Source of the DNA: Fen-1308 sp035319185
GTDB taxonomy: Bacteria > Nitrospirota > Thermodesulfovibrionia > Thermodesulfovibrionales > Dissulfurispiraceae
Assembly (NCBI GenBank): GCA_035319185.1
Contig: DATHDF010000061.1
Span: 1-40,035 of the forward strand
Length of the DNA stretch: 40,035 nucleotides
Reading direction: 5' to 3'
Shown in pieces: positions 7,629 through 16,724 of the stretch (positions within the stretch are counted from its first letter, which is position 1; every line of letters starts with the position of its first letter). Below the pieces are notes generated by a model, which was given only the letters and a program-made list of their open reading frames with translations, was not told the DNA's origin and ran no database searches. The translations under genes and the position numbers were made by a program.

Positions 7629-10145
7629 ATGATTGTCTTTGTCTCTTTCGTAGCCGGCGCACTCCTTTTCCAGCTGCATCGCTTCTTTCCTTATACATCG
7701 CCACTCATTGGCTTCGTCCTGCTTTCATACTTCGCTATCTCAAAATACAGGCGCGGGGATGCTAAATCTAAGAGCAAACGTATCATGCGTCCTGCTGCGA
7801 CCGTTCTCATCGTGCTGCTTGTTCTTTCTATGGGGTACTATCGGGCGTCGTCATCATATGTGCCGTTCCCTGACCCGGAACTGCTCTCAGGCGAAACCAT
7901 CATAGCCAAAGGCGCCACATTATCCGATCCGTTACTAGTACAGTCCGAAAGGAAAAGCTTTCTGCAGGAAGTCGAAATAATCGACGCCTCTCTTAACGGG
8001 ACCCCTCTACAGATTGAAAAAATACGCCTCTTTTCCGACACCCCCCTTGTGCAGGGCAGGACGTATGATTTCATCGCAAAGATACCAGGAGATAATGTCT
8101 TCATCAATCCCGGCTCTCTTTACGGCGCCGACCATATTTTGACCGGCCGCATTCTGGGTATGCGTGAATCCGGAGTTATCGCGAGAACCATTCTGCAACG
8201 CGCTCGCGGGCAGCTCAACAGATTCTTTCTGAGCAACTTTGACAGAGACTCCGGCGCGTTCCTGACGTCGATCATTACAGGCGAGCGTGGAGCAATGAGC
8301 AGCGAACTGAAGAGGGCATTCAATACCACCGGGCTTGCCCATATCCTCAGCATATCCGGCGCCCATTTCGGCCTACTGCTCTTTATCCTGTTCAAGATGT
8401 TTAAGCTGTTTGTAAGGCTGCTGCCGTCCGGTGCACTTCTTCGGCTTTCGCTTTACGCGTCGCCGTCACAAGTAGCCGCCGTCCTCTGCTTTCCGGTCAT
8501 CGCTGCTTATCTCGGGATATCGACAATGGAGTTTCCAGCCATAAGGTCATTTATCATGATCTCTCTTTTTCTCTTTGGACTGTTTATTCAGAGAGAGGGG
8601 TTCTGGTTGAATACGTTGCTCTTCGCTGCTGCCGTCATCGTCCTGATACAGCCGGACTCTCTGCTGCAGCTGTCATTTCAACTCTCATTTCTCGCTGTGC
8701 TCTGCCTCGGTTTTTATGCCGACTTTGAGAGACAGAGGCAACAGAAGAAAGGCATCGACAGAATCGTCACAGGCGCAGCCGCAGACATCGCAATACGAGG
8801 CGAAGATATCCGGCAGATATCTGCAGGCAAGTTTGTCAAAGCTATCCGAGCCGCCCTTTCCCGGCTTAAGCATTATGTATTGGTATCGGTGATGGTCTCG
8901 CTCGCTGCCACTACAGGCACCGCCCCTCTCGTCGCGCATGTATTCAACAACTATTCGATCATATCTCCTCTAAGCAATTTACTTATTACCCCTGTCATCG
9001 GATTCGTCATATTGCCTGTATCACTCGCATCATCATTCATCTACCTCGGCTCAGGCATATTCCCGCTCATGTCCTTTATAAGCACGATAACAGGCTTCTG
9101 TCTGGACACAATTAAACATGCCGGTTCCTGGGAGTTCGCTTCGTTACCCGTTCCCGCCTTCCCTCCCATACTGCTAGTTACGTTCTATTGCGCTTTACTG
9201 CTGTTTGCCATCAAGTCTTCGAATATAGGCATCAAGCGAAATCTATACGATCCGCGATTTTTGACTGTAACAACATGTCTGGCTATCATTCCATTCGTCA
9301 TCTATGCCTTCATTCAAGTCTCCGCCCCCAAGCGCCTTCGCGCCACTTTTCTCGACGTCGGACAGGGCGACAGCTCGGTCGTAGAATTTCCGGATAAACG
9401 CGTCATGGTCATTGATACAGGCAGAAACGGCTTTCAGACCGCGTCTTTCCTGAAACATCTCGGGGTCCGTAATATCGATATCCTGGTGCTGACCCATGGA
9501 CATCCCGACCACTGCGGAGGCCTTTCCTATCTGCAAAATAATTTCGGCATACACGAACTTTGGGACAACGGACTATTTCCGTGCCAGGATCGCAATCAGG
9601 CAACTGTATCCCGCACGACGGTGCAGAGAGGGAATATCCTGAAAGGCAATGGATATTCGGTGACGGTCCTGCATCCTTATCACGGATTTTATTCCTCACT
9701 TCCCGAAAGTCAGGAAGACAACGACTATTCCGTCGTCCTCAGGATAGATGACAAAACACATTCCTTTCTCTTTACAGGCGACATCTCCGAAGACTCGGAG
9801 CGGGACCTGTCACATTTTGGAAGACTTCTGAAAAGCAGCGCCGTCAAGGTGCCCCACCACGGAAGCAAAAGCTCGCTCGATGAAATATTTCTCCATTACG
9901 TCTCGCCCGAGACAGCTGTCATCAGCGCGGGAAAGAAAAATATGTTCGGCCACCCTCATCCAGAAACCCTGGAGGCATATTCCCGATGCGCTGTATTCAG
10001 GACCGACCGGGATGGTGCCGTCGGGATCACATGGCGTGACGATGGCACCGAACAGGTCAGAATTGCGAGGGATTTCATTCTCGGAACGGCAAGCACATGG
10101 CGTGACGAGACCATGAATTTGCGCCGGTTCTTTTGGGTCTGGTAG
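7629..10145 (+). CDS. comEC: DNA uptake channel protein ComEC/Rec2
   Basis: Inner-membrane channel for single-stranded DNA import during natural transformation. The 838 residues comprise N-terminal spans with a DUF4131-like region (about 1-170), the Competence membrane domain (about 200-510; note SGAHFGLLLFIL, the usual conserved SG-H segment) and a C-terminal metallo-beta-lactamase-type domain starting at FLDVGQGDSSVVEFP with the metal motif THGHPDHCGG near residue 620 and PHHGSKSS later. It is intact and full length. The start follows glmM by 24 bases and has only a weak Shine-Dalgarno. No other com gene is nearby, which is common. Confidence 0.94.
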   Translation: MIVFVSFVAGALLFQLHRFFPYTSPLIGFVLLSYFAISKYRRGDAKSKSKRIMRPAATVLIVLLVLSMGYYRASSSYVPFPDPELLSGETIIAKGATLSDPLLVQSERKSFLQEVEIIDASLNGTPLQIEKIRLFSDTPLVQGRTYDFIAKIPGDNVFINPGSLYGADHILTGRILGMRESGVIARTILQRARGQLNRFFLSNFDRDSGAFLTSIITGERGAMSSELKRAFNTTGLAHILSISGAHFGLLLFILFKMFKLFVRLLPSGALLRLSLYASPSQVAAVLCFPVIAAYLGISTMEFPAIRSFIMISLFLFGLFIQREGFWLNTLLFAAAVIVLIQPDSLLQLSFQLSFLAVLCLGFYADFERQRQQKKGIDRIVTGAAADIAIRGEDIRQISAGKFVKAIRAALSRLKHYVLVSVMVSLAATTGTAPLVAHVFNNYSIISPLSNLLITPVIGFVILPVSLASSFIYLGSGIFPLMSFISTITGFCLDTIKHAGSWEFASLPVPAFPPILLVTFYCALLLFAIKSSNIGIKRNLYDPRFLTVTTCLAIIPFVIYAFIQVSAPKRLRATFLDVGQGDSSVVEFPDKRVMVIDTGRNGFQTASFLKHLGVRNIDILVLTHGHPDHCGGLSYLQNNFGIHELWDNGLFPCQDRNQATVSRTTVQRGNILKGNGYSVTVLHPYHGFYSSLPESQEDNDYSVVLRIDDKTHSFLFTGDISEDSERDLSHFGRLLKSSAVKVPHHGSKSSLDEIFLHYVSPETAVISAGKKNMFGHPHPETLEAYSRCAVFRTDRDGAVGITWRDDGTEQVRIARDFILGTASTWRDETMNLRRFFWVW

Positions 10146-10172
10146 ATTTTTTCACTCCTTACTGCCTAAAGA

Positions 10173-10238
10173 TTTCCGCAACTGCAAGTAAGTAATTTCC
10201 ACAATTGACTGAAAGCCATCAGTATGTTTACATAAACA
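10173..10238 (+). promoter_or_regulatory. Putative control region upstream of the Cache protein gene
   Basis: The 264-base gap 10146-10409 holds two near-identical 12-mers (TTTCCGCAACTG at 10173-10184 and TTTCCACAATTG at 10196-10207, 10/12 matching, 23 bases apart), a TTGACT hexamer (10205-10210), and a perfect palindrome TGTTTACATAAACA (10225-10238) that would cover the -10 region. This looks like a regulated promoter with an operator, but no binding protein can be named. The rest of the gap, 10239-10395, shows nothing clear. Confidence 0.35.
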
Positions 10239-10409
10239 GTAACATTCGATCTAAAAAATATCTTGCTGATCATACCGTCAAGCCTGTTCTTTAGTCCGAT
10301 GTACGCACAGCTTTTCCAAAAGGGGGAGAGGCTTATTCGCAGGCTGGATGCAACTGTAGCATGTGGGGATATCAGACAGCCCCACAAACTATCGCCCAAG
10401 GAGGTATGC

Positions 10410-10853
10410 ATGACAAGAAGGATATTCTGTATGTCGATATTGGTGATGTTCCTGGTCGCTTGCGCGGCCTGGGCCTCGGATTACGGCACACCGGACGAGG
10501 CCAAGAAGATGCTCGAAAAGGCAGTAGCCGAGATCCAGAAGGATAAGACCAATGCGCTTGCGATGTTCAGCAAGGGAGATGGCGGTTTCAAGGACAGAGA
10601 CCTCTATCCGTACTGCGGAGGCCCCGACGGTAACTTTACAGCCCATCCAAGTCTGGTCGGAAAGAGCCTGAAGGGTCTTAAGGACAAGGCCGGTAAGCCG
10701 ATCGGCGAAGAAATCTACTCAAAGGCAAAAGAGGGTGCAATCTCCGAAATTGCCTATATGTGGCCCCGCCCGAACGAGAATGCTCCGGTCCAGAAAGTGG
10801 CCTATTATACAAAGGTCGGCGACCAGGTCTGTGCCGTCGGCTATTACAAATAG
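10410..10853 (+). CDS. Secreted single Cache domain protein
   Basis: A 147-residue exported protein. Residues 1-22 are a signal peptide (basic start, hydrophobic core, AWA cleavage site before SDYG). The mature part resembles a periplasmic single Cache (sCache_2) domain: an N-terminal helix (TPDEAKKMLEKAV), the segment DLYPYCGGPDGNFTAHP and a C-terminal strand region ending QVCAVGYYK. Such domains bind small ligands; here there is no transmembrane signalling part, so it would act as a free binding protein. The start at 10410 is preceded by AAGGAGG (10398-10404); a longer frame from 10263 lacks these signs. No operon partner is evident. Confidence 0.8.
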   Translation: MTRRIFCMSILVMFLVACAAWASDYGTPDEAKKMLEKAVAEIQKDKTNALAMFSKGDGGFKDRDLYPYCGGPDGNFTAHPSLVGKSLKGLKDKAGKPIGEEIYSKAKEGAISEIAYMWPRPNENAPVQKVAYYTKVGDQVCAVGYYK

Positions 10854-10929
10854 ATCACAGACTAAAAAACAACATTCATTAAAAAAGGCATGCAAGCCCT
10901 CTCCCCCTTCAAACCCTCTTGCTGCGCCA

Positions 10930-10938
10930 TGTTATAAT
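10930..10938 (+). promoter_or_regulatory. Extended -10 promoter element for the acyl-CoA ligase-like gene
   Basis: TGTTATAAT, identical to the element in front of the clp operon. No clear -35 element lies 16-18 bases upstream. The predicted start near 10945 gives a leader of about 75 bases that contains AAGGAGG (11008-11014). Confidence 0.5.
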
Positions 10939-11019
10939 TGTGCGAAAGAATAAGAACGCCTGTTCTTTTCGCACCCGCCGGAATAGGCCCTGAAAACGAC
11001 TTGCTCAAGGAGGTCGAAC

Positions 11020-12552
11020 ATGGGACTTTACGATCTGACATTCTACGATCTCATCTGCCGCAATGCCCTTTGTTACAAAAACAAGATCGCCTTGCACGAA
11101 GCCGAAGGCGGCAGCAGCCTGACGTTCGCTGATTACAAACATAAAGTGGACCGCCTGGCGCTGGGATTGCAGAAGGCCGGGGTGAAGCCGGGCGACCGGA
11201 TTGGGGCCTTGGGTAAGAACAGCACCGAATATTTTCTTCTTTACGGCGCGTCTGCTGCGCTGGGCGCCATAATGATGCCGGTCAACTGGAGGCTGTCGCT
11301 CGACGAGATACTTTACAATCTCAACGACAGCGGACCAGGGATAATCTTTGCTGATCCCGAATATCACTCGCTTATTGGCAGTTCCAGAGACAAGCTTGCG
11401 AGCGTGCAGAACCTTCTTAGCTTCAAAGAGTCTTCCCCCGGTTTCGTCGGGTTCAAATCGCTGGTCGAAAGCGAGGGGGATTTCGAGCGGCCTGACGTCC
11501 GCACAGACGACGGATTTGTAATAATTCACACAGCTGCGGTTGCAGGCAGGCCGAGAGGCGCCCTTCTTAGCCACGGCAACCTCATATGTTCGCATATGCA
11601 CTTCATGGACAGCCTCAAGCTGACATCCGGCGACGTGCATCTGAATCTGCTGCCGATGTTTCATGTTGCGGGGCTTGCAACCATGACGAGCGCTTTTCAT
11701 GCAGGCGCGCTGAACCTGAATATGAGCAGATTCGATGCGGCCGAGGCCGTCGGCCTGATCGAAAAAATGGGCGTATCTTTCTTCTTCGATTTCACCCCGA
11801 TTCTGTCCAATATACTCGACCAGCAGGCAAAAACCGGTAAGAACATCAGGTCGCTCAGGGCGGTTATCGGGTTGGATGTTCCGGAAACAATAGAAAAGTA
11901 CCAGCAAATTACCGGTGGCGCTTTCTACACCTTTTACGGGCAAACCGAAACATCATGCCTTGCGACTATCGGTCCGTACAATGAACGTCCGGGGGCTGCA
12001 GGCCGCCCCATAATGCTCGGTAATGTTCAGCTGAGGGATGACAGCGACCAACCTGTCGCGACCGGAGAAACCGGAGAAATAGTCATGAGAGGGCCGATGG
12101 TCTTTATTGGTTATTGGGGCTTGCAGCAAGACAACGAACACACCTTCCGCAACGGATGGCACCATACCGGAGACCTTGGGCGCTTTGATGCAGACGGATA
12201 TTTGTGGTATACGGGCCGAAAACCTGAAAAAGAACTGATTAAGCCGGGCGGAGAAAATGTATATCCGGCTGAAGTCGAAAATGCGATACTCCAGCATCCA
12301 TCGGTTGAAAAATGCATTGTTTTCGGGGTCCCTGATCCCAAATGGAAGGAGGGCATCAAGGCGGTCTGCCGGCTCAGGCAAGGTTCGAGCCTGACGGCTG
12401 AGGAATTAACCAGGTTTGTCGCGACAAAAATAGCCAGCTACAAAAAACCGCAATACGTGCAGTTCGTAACCGAACTGCCGCTGAAGACCGACGGTTCGCC
12501 GGACCGGGCCAAAACAAAGGAATTGTACGGAGGTGCCCAGAAGCCTTCGTAA
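11020..12552 (+). CDS. Acyl-CoA synthetase-like AMP-binding protein with altered catalytic motifs
   Basis: A 510-residue member of the ANL (acyl-CoA ligase) superfamily. The fold markers are present: YGQTET, the hinge region HTGDLGRFDADGYLWYTGR and KPGGENVYPAEVE. However the phosphate-binding loop, normally TSGTTGxPKG, reads TAAVAGRPRG (171-180), and the C-terminal lysine of the usual PKTxxGKI is absent: the equivalent stretch is LKTDGSPDR, with Ser493 at the Lys position. Both changes should weaken adenylation. I recall similar variants in related anaerobes, so this may be a real subfamily with other chemistry. It has its own promoter and a strong Shine-Dalgarno (AAGGAGG). Substrate unknown. 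Confidence 0.85.
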   Translation: MGLYDLTFYDLICRNALCYKNKIALHEAEGGSSLTFADYKHKVDRLALGLQKAGVKPGDRIGALGKNSTEYFLLYGASAALGAIMMPVNWRLSLDEILYNLNDSGPGIIFADPEYHSLIGSSRDKLASVQNLLSFKESSPGFVGFKSLVESEGDFERPDVRTDDGFVIIHTAAVAGRPRGALLSHGNLICSHMHFMDSLKLTSGDVHLNLLPMFHVAGLATMTSAFHAGALNLNMSRFDAAEAVGLIEKMGVSFFFDFTPILSNILDQQAKTGKNIRSLRAVIGLDVPETIEKYQQITGGAFYTFYGQTETSCLATIGPYNERPGAAGRPIMLGNVQLRDDSDQPVATGETGEIVMRGPMVFIGYWGLQQDNEHTFRNGWHHTGDLGRFDADGYLWYTGRKPEKELIKPGGENVYPAEVENAILQHPSVEKCIVFGVPDPKWKEGIKAVCRLRQGSSLTAEELTRFVATKIASYKKPQYVQFVTELPLKTDGSPDRAKTKELYGGAQKPS

Positions 12553-12566
12553 ATCTTCTTTTGCTG

Positions 12567-12575
12567 TGGTAAAAT
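12567..12575 (+). promoter_or_regulatory. Extended -10 element directly in front of hisH
   Basis: TGGTAAAAT (TGn plus TAAAAT, 5/6). Only seven bases separate the hexamer from the hisH ATG at 12583, so transcription would start on or next to the ATG and give a leaderless mRNA. No strong Shine-Dalgarno precedes the ATG. Confidence 0.4.
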
Positions 12576-12582
12576 GGACTTC

Positions 12583-13221
12583 ATGATAGCTATTGTAGAC
12601 TACGGAATGGGCAATATCAGGAGCGTCGAGAAAGGCCTTAAGAAGGTCGGCGCAGATGTCAGGATCACTGCAGACAGAAGAGTAATAGCGGATGCAAAGG
12701 GGATCGTGCTCCCCGGCGTCGGGGCATTCAGGGACTGCATGGCGAACCTCGATAAGCTCAGTCTCATCGATGTAATACTCGAAGAAATCAAAAAAGGCAA
12801 GCCTTTCCTGGGCATATGCCTTGGGCTTCAGCTTCTCTTTACCGAATCCGAAGAGTTCGGCACCTGCAGAGGCCTCGACCTTTTCCCCGGCAAGGTAGTC
12901 CGTTTTGATTTCGGACAGCTCGGCCCCGACAAGCGGCATCTGAAAATTCCTCATATGGGCTGGAACACTGCAAGGATAAAAAGACGGCCTCCGATTTTCG
13001 AGGAAGTGCCGGATAACTCTTTTTTTTATTTCGTCCATTCGTTCTATGTGGTGCCGGATAACAAAGATATTGTCGCTGCTACGACAGACTATGGGACAGA
13101 ATTTTGTTCGATGGTCTGGAAAGACAATGTCTTTGCAACACAGTTCCATCCGGAAAAGAGCCAGGAGACGGGCCTGAAGATTCTTAAAGGGTTCAATGCC
13201 TTCGTATCGGGAAGCCGGTAA
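12583..13221 (+). CDS. hisH: Imidazole glycerol phosphate synthase glutaminase subunit HisH
   Basis: Glutaminase that supplies ammonia to HisF in histidine and AICAR formation. At 212 residues it has a complete class I amidotransferase triad: Cys79 in GICLGLQ, His189 and Glu191 in FHPEK. The start MIAIVDYGMGNIRS is canonical, so the ATG at 12583 is used rather than 12574. No other his gene is in the window, so this subunit stands apart from hisF. The stop overlaps the selB ATG by one base (TAATG), which couples it to an unrelated gene. Confidence 0.94.
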   Translation: MIAIVDYGMGNIRSVEKGLKKVGADVRITADRRVIADAKGIVLPGVGAFRDCMANLDKLSLIDVILEEIKKGKPFLGICLGLQLLFTESEEFGTCRGLDLFPGKVVRFDFGQLGPDKRHLKIPHMGWNTARIKRRPPIFEEVPDNSFFYFVHSFYVVPDNKDIVAATTDYGTEFCSMVWKDNVFATQFHPEKSQETGLKILKGFNAFVSGSR

Positions 13222-15149
13222 TGGCGACAGGGAAAGGGGGCCCGAAGCAAGGTGATGCAGCGGTCAAGAGTGTCATCCTCGGCACAGCAGGCCACATTGA
13301 CCACGGAAAGAGTTCGCTGGTAAAAGCGCTTACAGGCGTAGACCCCGACAGGCTCAAAGAGGAGAAGGAACGCGGAATCACTATCGACCTGGGGTTCGCC
13401 AATTTAAGTTATCCGGAAGACAATCTATCTGTCGGCATAGTGGACGTCCCGGGCCATGAGCGCCTGATCAAAAACATGCTTGCGGGGGCAGGCGGCATCG
13501 ACATTGTACTTCTTGTCATCGCTGCCGACGAAGGGATAATGCCCCAGAGCCGCGAGCATCTGGCCATCTGCGAATTGCTTAAGATAAAAGCTGGAATCGT
13601 CGTCATCACCAAAGCCGACCTCGCGGATGAAGACTGGATTCAGCTGGTTTCCGATGACGCCAGAAAATTCGTGAGCGGGACCTTTCTGGAAAACGCGGAG
13701 ATCGTCCCGGTTTCAGTCAGGACCGGGATTAACCTGGAAGTCCTCAAGGAAAAGATCAGGGCCCTTGCTGTCCGGGTAAGGCCCAAGCTCATCGACGGGA
13801 TATTCAGGCTCCCCATTGACAGAGTCTTTACCCTCAAGGGGTTCGGCACTGTAGTCACAGGCACTGCCTTGTCAGGGACGATCTTGCTTGATAGTCCGGT
13901 CGAAATACTCCCGGCAGGCATCAAAAGCAAAGTGAGGGGGCTGCAGACTCACGGCAGGGCTGTGGACAAGGCGTTCGCAGGACAGAGAATCGGCCTGAAT
14001 CTGCAGGGTGTCGACCGGGAACTACTCCGCAGAGGCGATACCGTAGTTGCGCCGGGCAGGTTTGTCCCCACACCGGCCGTGGATGCGAAACTCGAAATGC
14101 TCAAGGATGCGCCGACTGTAAAGAGCAGAAGCAGGGTGCATTTCTATGCCGGCACATCGGAGACCATCGCCAGGATTATCATATATGGCAGCGATGAGGT
14201 CAAAGCGGGCGAATCATGTTATTGCCAGTTCAGACTGGAGGACCCCGTAGTTACGCTCTCCGGAGACCGTTACATCATAAGACGGTTTTCTCCACTGGAA
14301 ACCATAGGCGGAGGGGCCATACTGGACCCCCATCCCATACGCCGCAAGAAAAAGACCGGCATAGACGATCTGAGACTTTTCGAAACAGGCACCCTTCAGG
14401 AAAAAATCGAAACCCTCGTTGAAAGGTTCGGTGCACAGGGCGGAAAATTCTCTCAAATCGAAGGCTGGTTCCATGTCAACCTGCCCGAGATTTCCTCGAC
14501 CCTCGACAGGCTGGTCGGTAAAGGCCTGCTCGTCAAAAGCCATGATGTCGTCTTCCACCGGAAAAGCTTTGATGCATTCACAAGCGCGCTGAAATCCGTC
14601 CTTGCACAATTTCACGCCGACAACCCCCTCAAGGGAGGCATGCCCAAGGAAGAGCTTAAGGCCAGACTCAAGACCGAGGCAAGGGCTGGAGATGAGATCT
14701 TTGAGCTTCTGCCTAAAATGGACGTCGTCCTTGACAAGGAAATGGTGCGGCTAAGGGGTTTCAGCGTGGCCCTCAGCACTGCCGACAAGGACGTAAAGGA
14801 AAAGATTGTATCGATGCTAAACAAAGAGGGATTTCAACCTCTTTCGAAACCTGAACTTGCAAAGGCGCTTGCAATCAGCGAAAGCGAGACCGGCGACCTG
14901 CTGAAGCTTCTTGCCCAGGAAGGCTCTCTGGTGCGAATCAATGACTCCGTCTTTGTATCAGCGGAACAGTATGAAAAGATGATCGGTCTGTTAAAAGCGT
15001 TCTATGCAAAGAAACCTGAGATGACCGTAGCCGAATTCAGGGACCTGCTTGGGACCACACGCAAATTCGCCCTTCCCTTTCTCGAATATCTCGATTCCAA
15101 CAAAATAACCCTGAGAATTGGGGATATCAGAAAGTTCATGTTAAAATAA
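13221..15149 (+). CDS. selB: Selenocysteine-specific translation elongation factor SelB
   Basis: GTPase that brings Sec-tRNA to UGA codons marked by a SECIS element. The N-terminal EF-Tu-like part has GHIDHGKSS (G1, about residues 24-32), KERGITIDLGF (G2), DVPGHE (G3) and TKAD (G4). EF-Tu-like beta-barrels follow, then a long C-terminal region of winged helices (about 390-642) that recognises SECIS RNA. Length 642 is normal. There are about 15 extra residues before the usual VKSVILGTAGH start; I saw no better start. Its presence implies that the genome codes selenoproteins, but selA, selC and selD are not in the window. Confidence 0.96.
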   Translation: MATGKGGPKQGDAAVKSVILGTAGHIDHGKSSLVKALTGVDPDRLKEEKERGITIDLGFANLSYPEDNLSVGIVDVPGHERLIKNMLAGAGGIDIVLLVIAADEGIMPQSREHLAICELLKIKAGIVVITKADLADEDWIQLVSDDARKFVSGTFLENAEIVPVSVRTGINLEVLKEKIRALAVRVRPKLIDGIFRLPIDRVFTLKGFGTVVTGTALSGTILLDSPVEILPAGIKSKVRGLQTHGRAVDKAFAGQRIGLNLQGVDRELLRRGDTVVAPGRFVPTPAVDAKLEMLKDAPTVKSRSRVHFYAGTSETIARIIIYGSDEVKAGESCYCQFRLEDPVVTLSGDRYIIRRFSPLETIGGGAILDPHPIRRKKKTGIDDLRLFETGTLQEKIETLVERFGAQGGKFSQIEGWFHVNLPEISSTLDRLVGKGLLVKSHDVVFHRKSFDAFTSALKSVLAQFHADNPLKGGMPKEELKARLKTEARAGDEIFELLPKMDVVLDKEMVRLRGFSVALSTADKDVKEKIVSMLNKEGFQPLSKPELAKALAISESETGDLLKLLAQEGSLVRINDSVFVSAEQYEKMIGLLKAFYAKKPEMTVAEFRDLLGTTRKFALPFLEYLDSNKITLRIGDIRKFMLK

Positions 15150-15152
15150 TCA

Positions 15153-16619
15153 ATGAAGAAAAAGTTGTTGTGGGTTCCCGCGCTGCTTCTGACTGGATTT
15201 CTACTGGGGGGGATAACATATTATCTGATCGGCACAGCCGGCAAGTTTGCGTATCGTCCTTTTGCACCCAGGATCCCCGCCCATATCGAAGAGACCAGCA
15301 GAGCATTCTCCGAAATCGTCAAGGCTGTATCACCAGCTGTGGTCAATATATCAAGCACAAAGATAGTAAAAAAGCAGCAGGCTCCCTATGAGGATTTTTT
15401 TGACTATTTCACCCCTTCGCCCGATGCCAAGTCGAGGAAGTTTAAGGAACAAAGCCTCGGTTCGGGGGTAATTGTATCTCATGACGGCTATATCGTCACA
15501 AACAGCCACGTAATCGAACAGTCAAGCGAAATCAGGGTCACGCTATATGACAGACGGAGCTTTCGGGCAAGAATTATAGGCTCAGACCTGAAAACCGACA
15601 TAGCAATAATTCAGATCGATGCGAAGGACTTGCCTCTCATACGGTGGGGCGATGCCGAAAAGCTGCAGGTCGGCGAGTTCGTACTGGCCATAGGCAATCC
15701 GTTTCTGCTCAGCAATACTGTAACTATGGGCATTGTCAGTGCGGTGGGAAGGGCTGATGTCGGCATTGCAGATTACGAGGATTTCATTCAGACGGACGCA
15801 GCCATAAATCCCGGCAACTCAGGGGGCCCGCTTGTGAATATCAAGGGTGAGCTGGTCGGCATCAATACGGCGATCTTCTCAAAGACCGGCGGCTACCAGG
15901 GCATCGGCTTTGCAGTTCCGAGCAACATGGTGAAAGCAGTAATGGAGCAGCTTGTCAATTCAGGGAAGGTAACCCGGGGATGGATCGGCATAACAATACA
16001 GGAGCTTACCCCTGAGCTGGCCCAGCAATTCGGGCTTAAATATCAGGAGGGCGAACTTTCAGGGGTGCTGGTAAGCGATGTAACTCGCGGAGGGCCAGCG
16101 CAGAAAGCTAGCATCATGAGAGGCGACATTGTCCTGGAATATAATGGACGGAAGATTCAGGACGTGGGGCAGCTCCGCAATCTGGTAGCTCAGAGCAAAG
16201 TTGGTTCTCAGGCGAGCCTGAAGGTTCTGAGGAGAGACAAGGAGATAACTGCAACTGCAACTGTTGCAGAACTGCCCGCCGAAAGCATTGAGGCAAAGAC
16301 CGGGCCTCAGCAAGGGCGAGACGCATATGAAAGCGCACTTGCTGGCATGCGCGTTATGGACCTGACTACCACCGTCGCCAAACAGCTGGGCATCGAGACC
16401 GATGAGAAAGGCGTGGTGATAGTGAGCGTTGAGTCGGGCGCGCCGTGTGAAGAAGCAAACCTGAGGCGCGGAGATGTTATAAACGAGATCAACAGGCAGC
16501 GAGTGACCAACCTCAACGACTTTAATAAAATAGTGGCCAAGATCAAACCGGGCGACAATGTCCTTCTTTTTGTCAACCGCAGCGGCAGAAAGTTTTACGT
16601 CGCCGTCGAAACACAGTAA
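15153..16619 (+). CDS. Periplasmic serine protease DegP/HtrA family
   Basis: Envelope quality-control protease and chaperone. An N-terminal membrane span or uncleaved signal (residues 5-26) is followed by a trypsin-like domain with the triad His119 (VTNSHV), Asp149 (DLKTDIAI) and Ser223 (NPGNSGGPL), then two PDZ domains (about 276-365 and 395-485). Length 488 aa and all catalytic residues are normal, so it is active in principle. It starts three bases after selB; no Shine-Dalgarno is visible, and TAAAAT (15142-15147) lies five bases before the ATG, so a separate leaderless start is possible. It could be called degP, degQ or mucD; sequence alone does not decide. Confidence 0.95.
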   Translation: MKKKLLWVPALLLTGFLLGGITYYLIGTAGKFAYRPFAPRIPAHIEETSRAFSEIVKAVSPAVVNISSTKIVKKQQAPYEDFFDYFTPSPDAKSRKFKEQSLGSGVIVSHDGYIVTNSHVIEQSSEIRVTLYDRRSFRARIIGSDLKTDIAIIQIDAKDLPLIRWGDAEKLQVGEFVLAIGNPFLLSNTVTMGIVSAVGRADVGIADYEDFIQTDAAINPGNSGGPLVNIKGELVGINTAIFSKTGGYQGIGFAVPSNMVKAVMEQLVNSGKVTRGWIGITIQELTPELAQQFGLKYQEGELSGVLVSDVTRGGPAQKASIMRGDIVLEYNGRKIQDVGQLRNLVAQSKVGSQASLKVLRRDKEITATATVAELPAESIEAKTGPQQGRDAYESALAGMRVMDLTTTVAKQLGIETDEKGVVIVSVESGAPCEEANLRRGDVINEINRQRVTNLNDFNKIVAKIKPGDNVLLFVNRSGRKFYVAVETQ

Positions 16620-16724
16620 CCACAAAAAGGGTTCAACTTTATTCTTATAAGGATGGCATAGGCCGCCGTATCCGTCTCCCGCCCGCCATAAATTTTCGCC
16701 GAATGCATTTCACTGTTCCGATCT

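Noticed and set aside
11005..11943. Open frame of 312 codons on the minus strand
   Set aside because: Antisense shadow of the acyl-CoA ligase-like gene, which has conserved motifs in its own frame.
13221..15149. Possible selenocysteine UGA or SECIS near selB
   Set aside because: No gene in the window shows an in-frame TGA followed by conserved sequence, and I saw no SECIS-like hairpin after a TGA.
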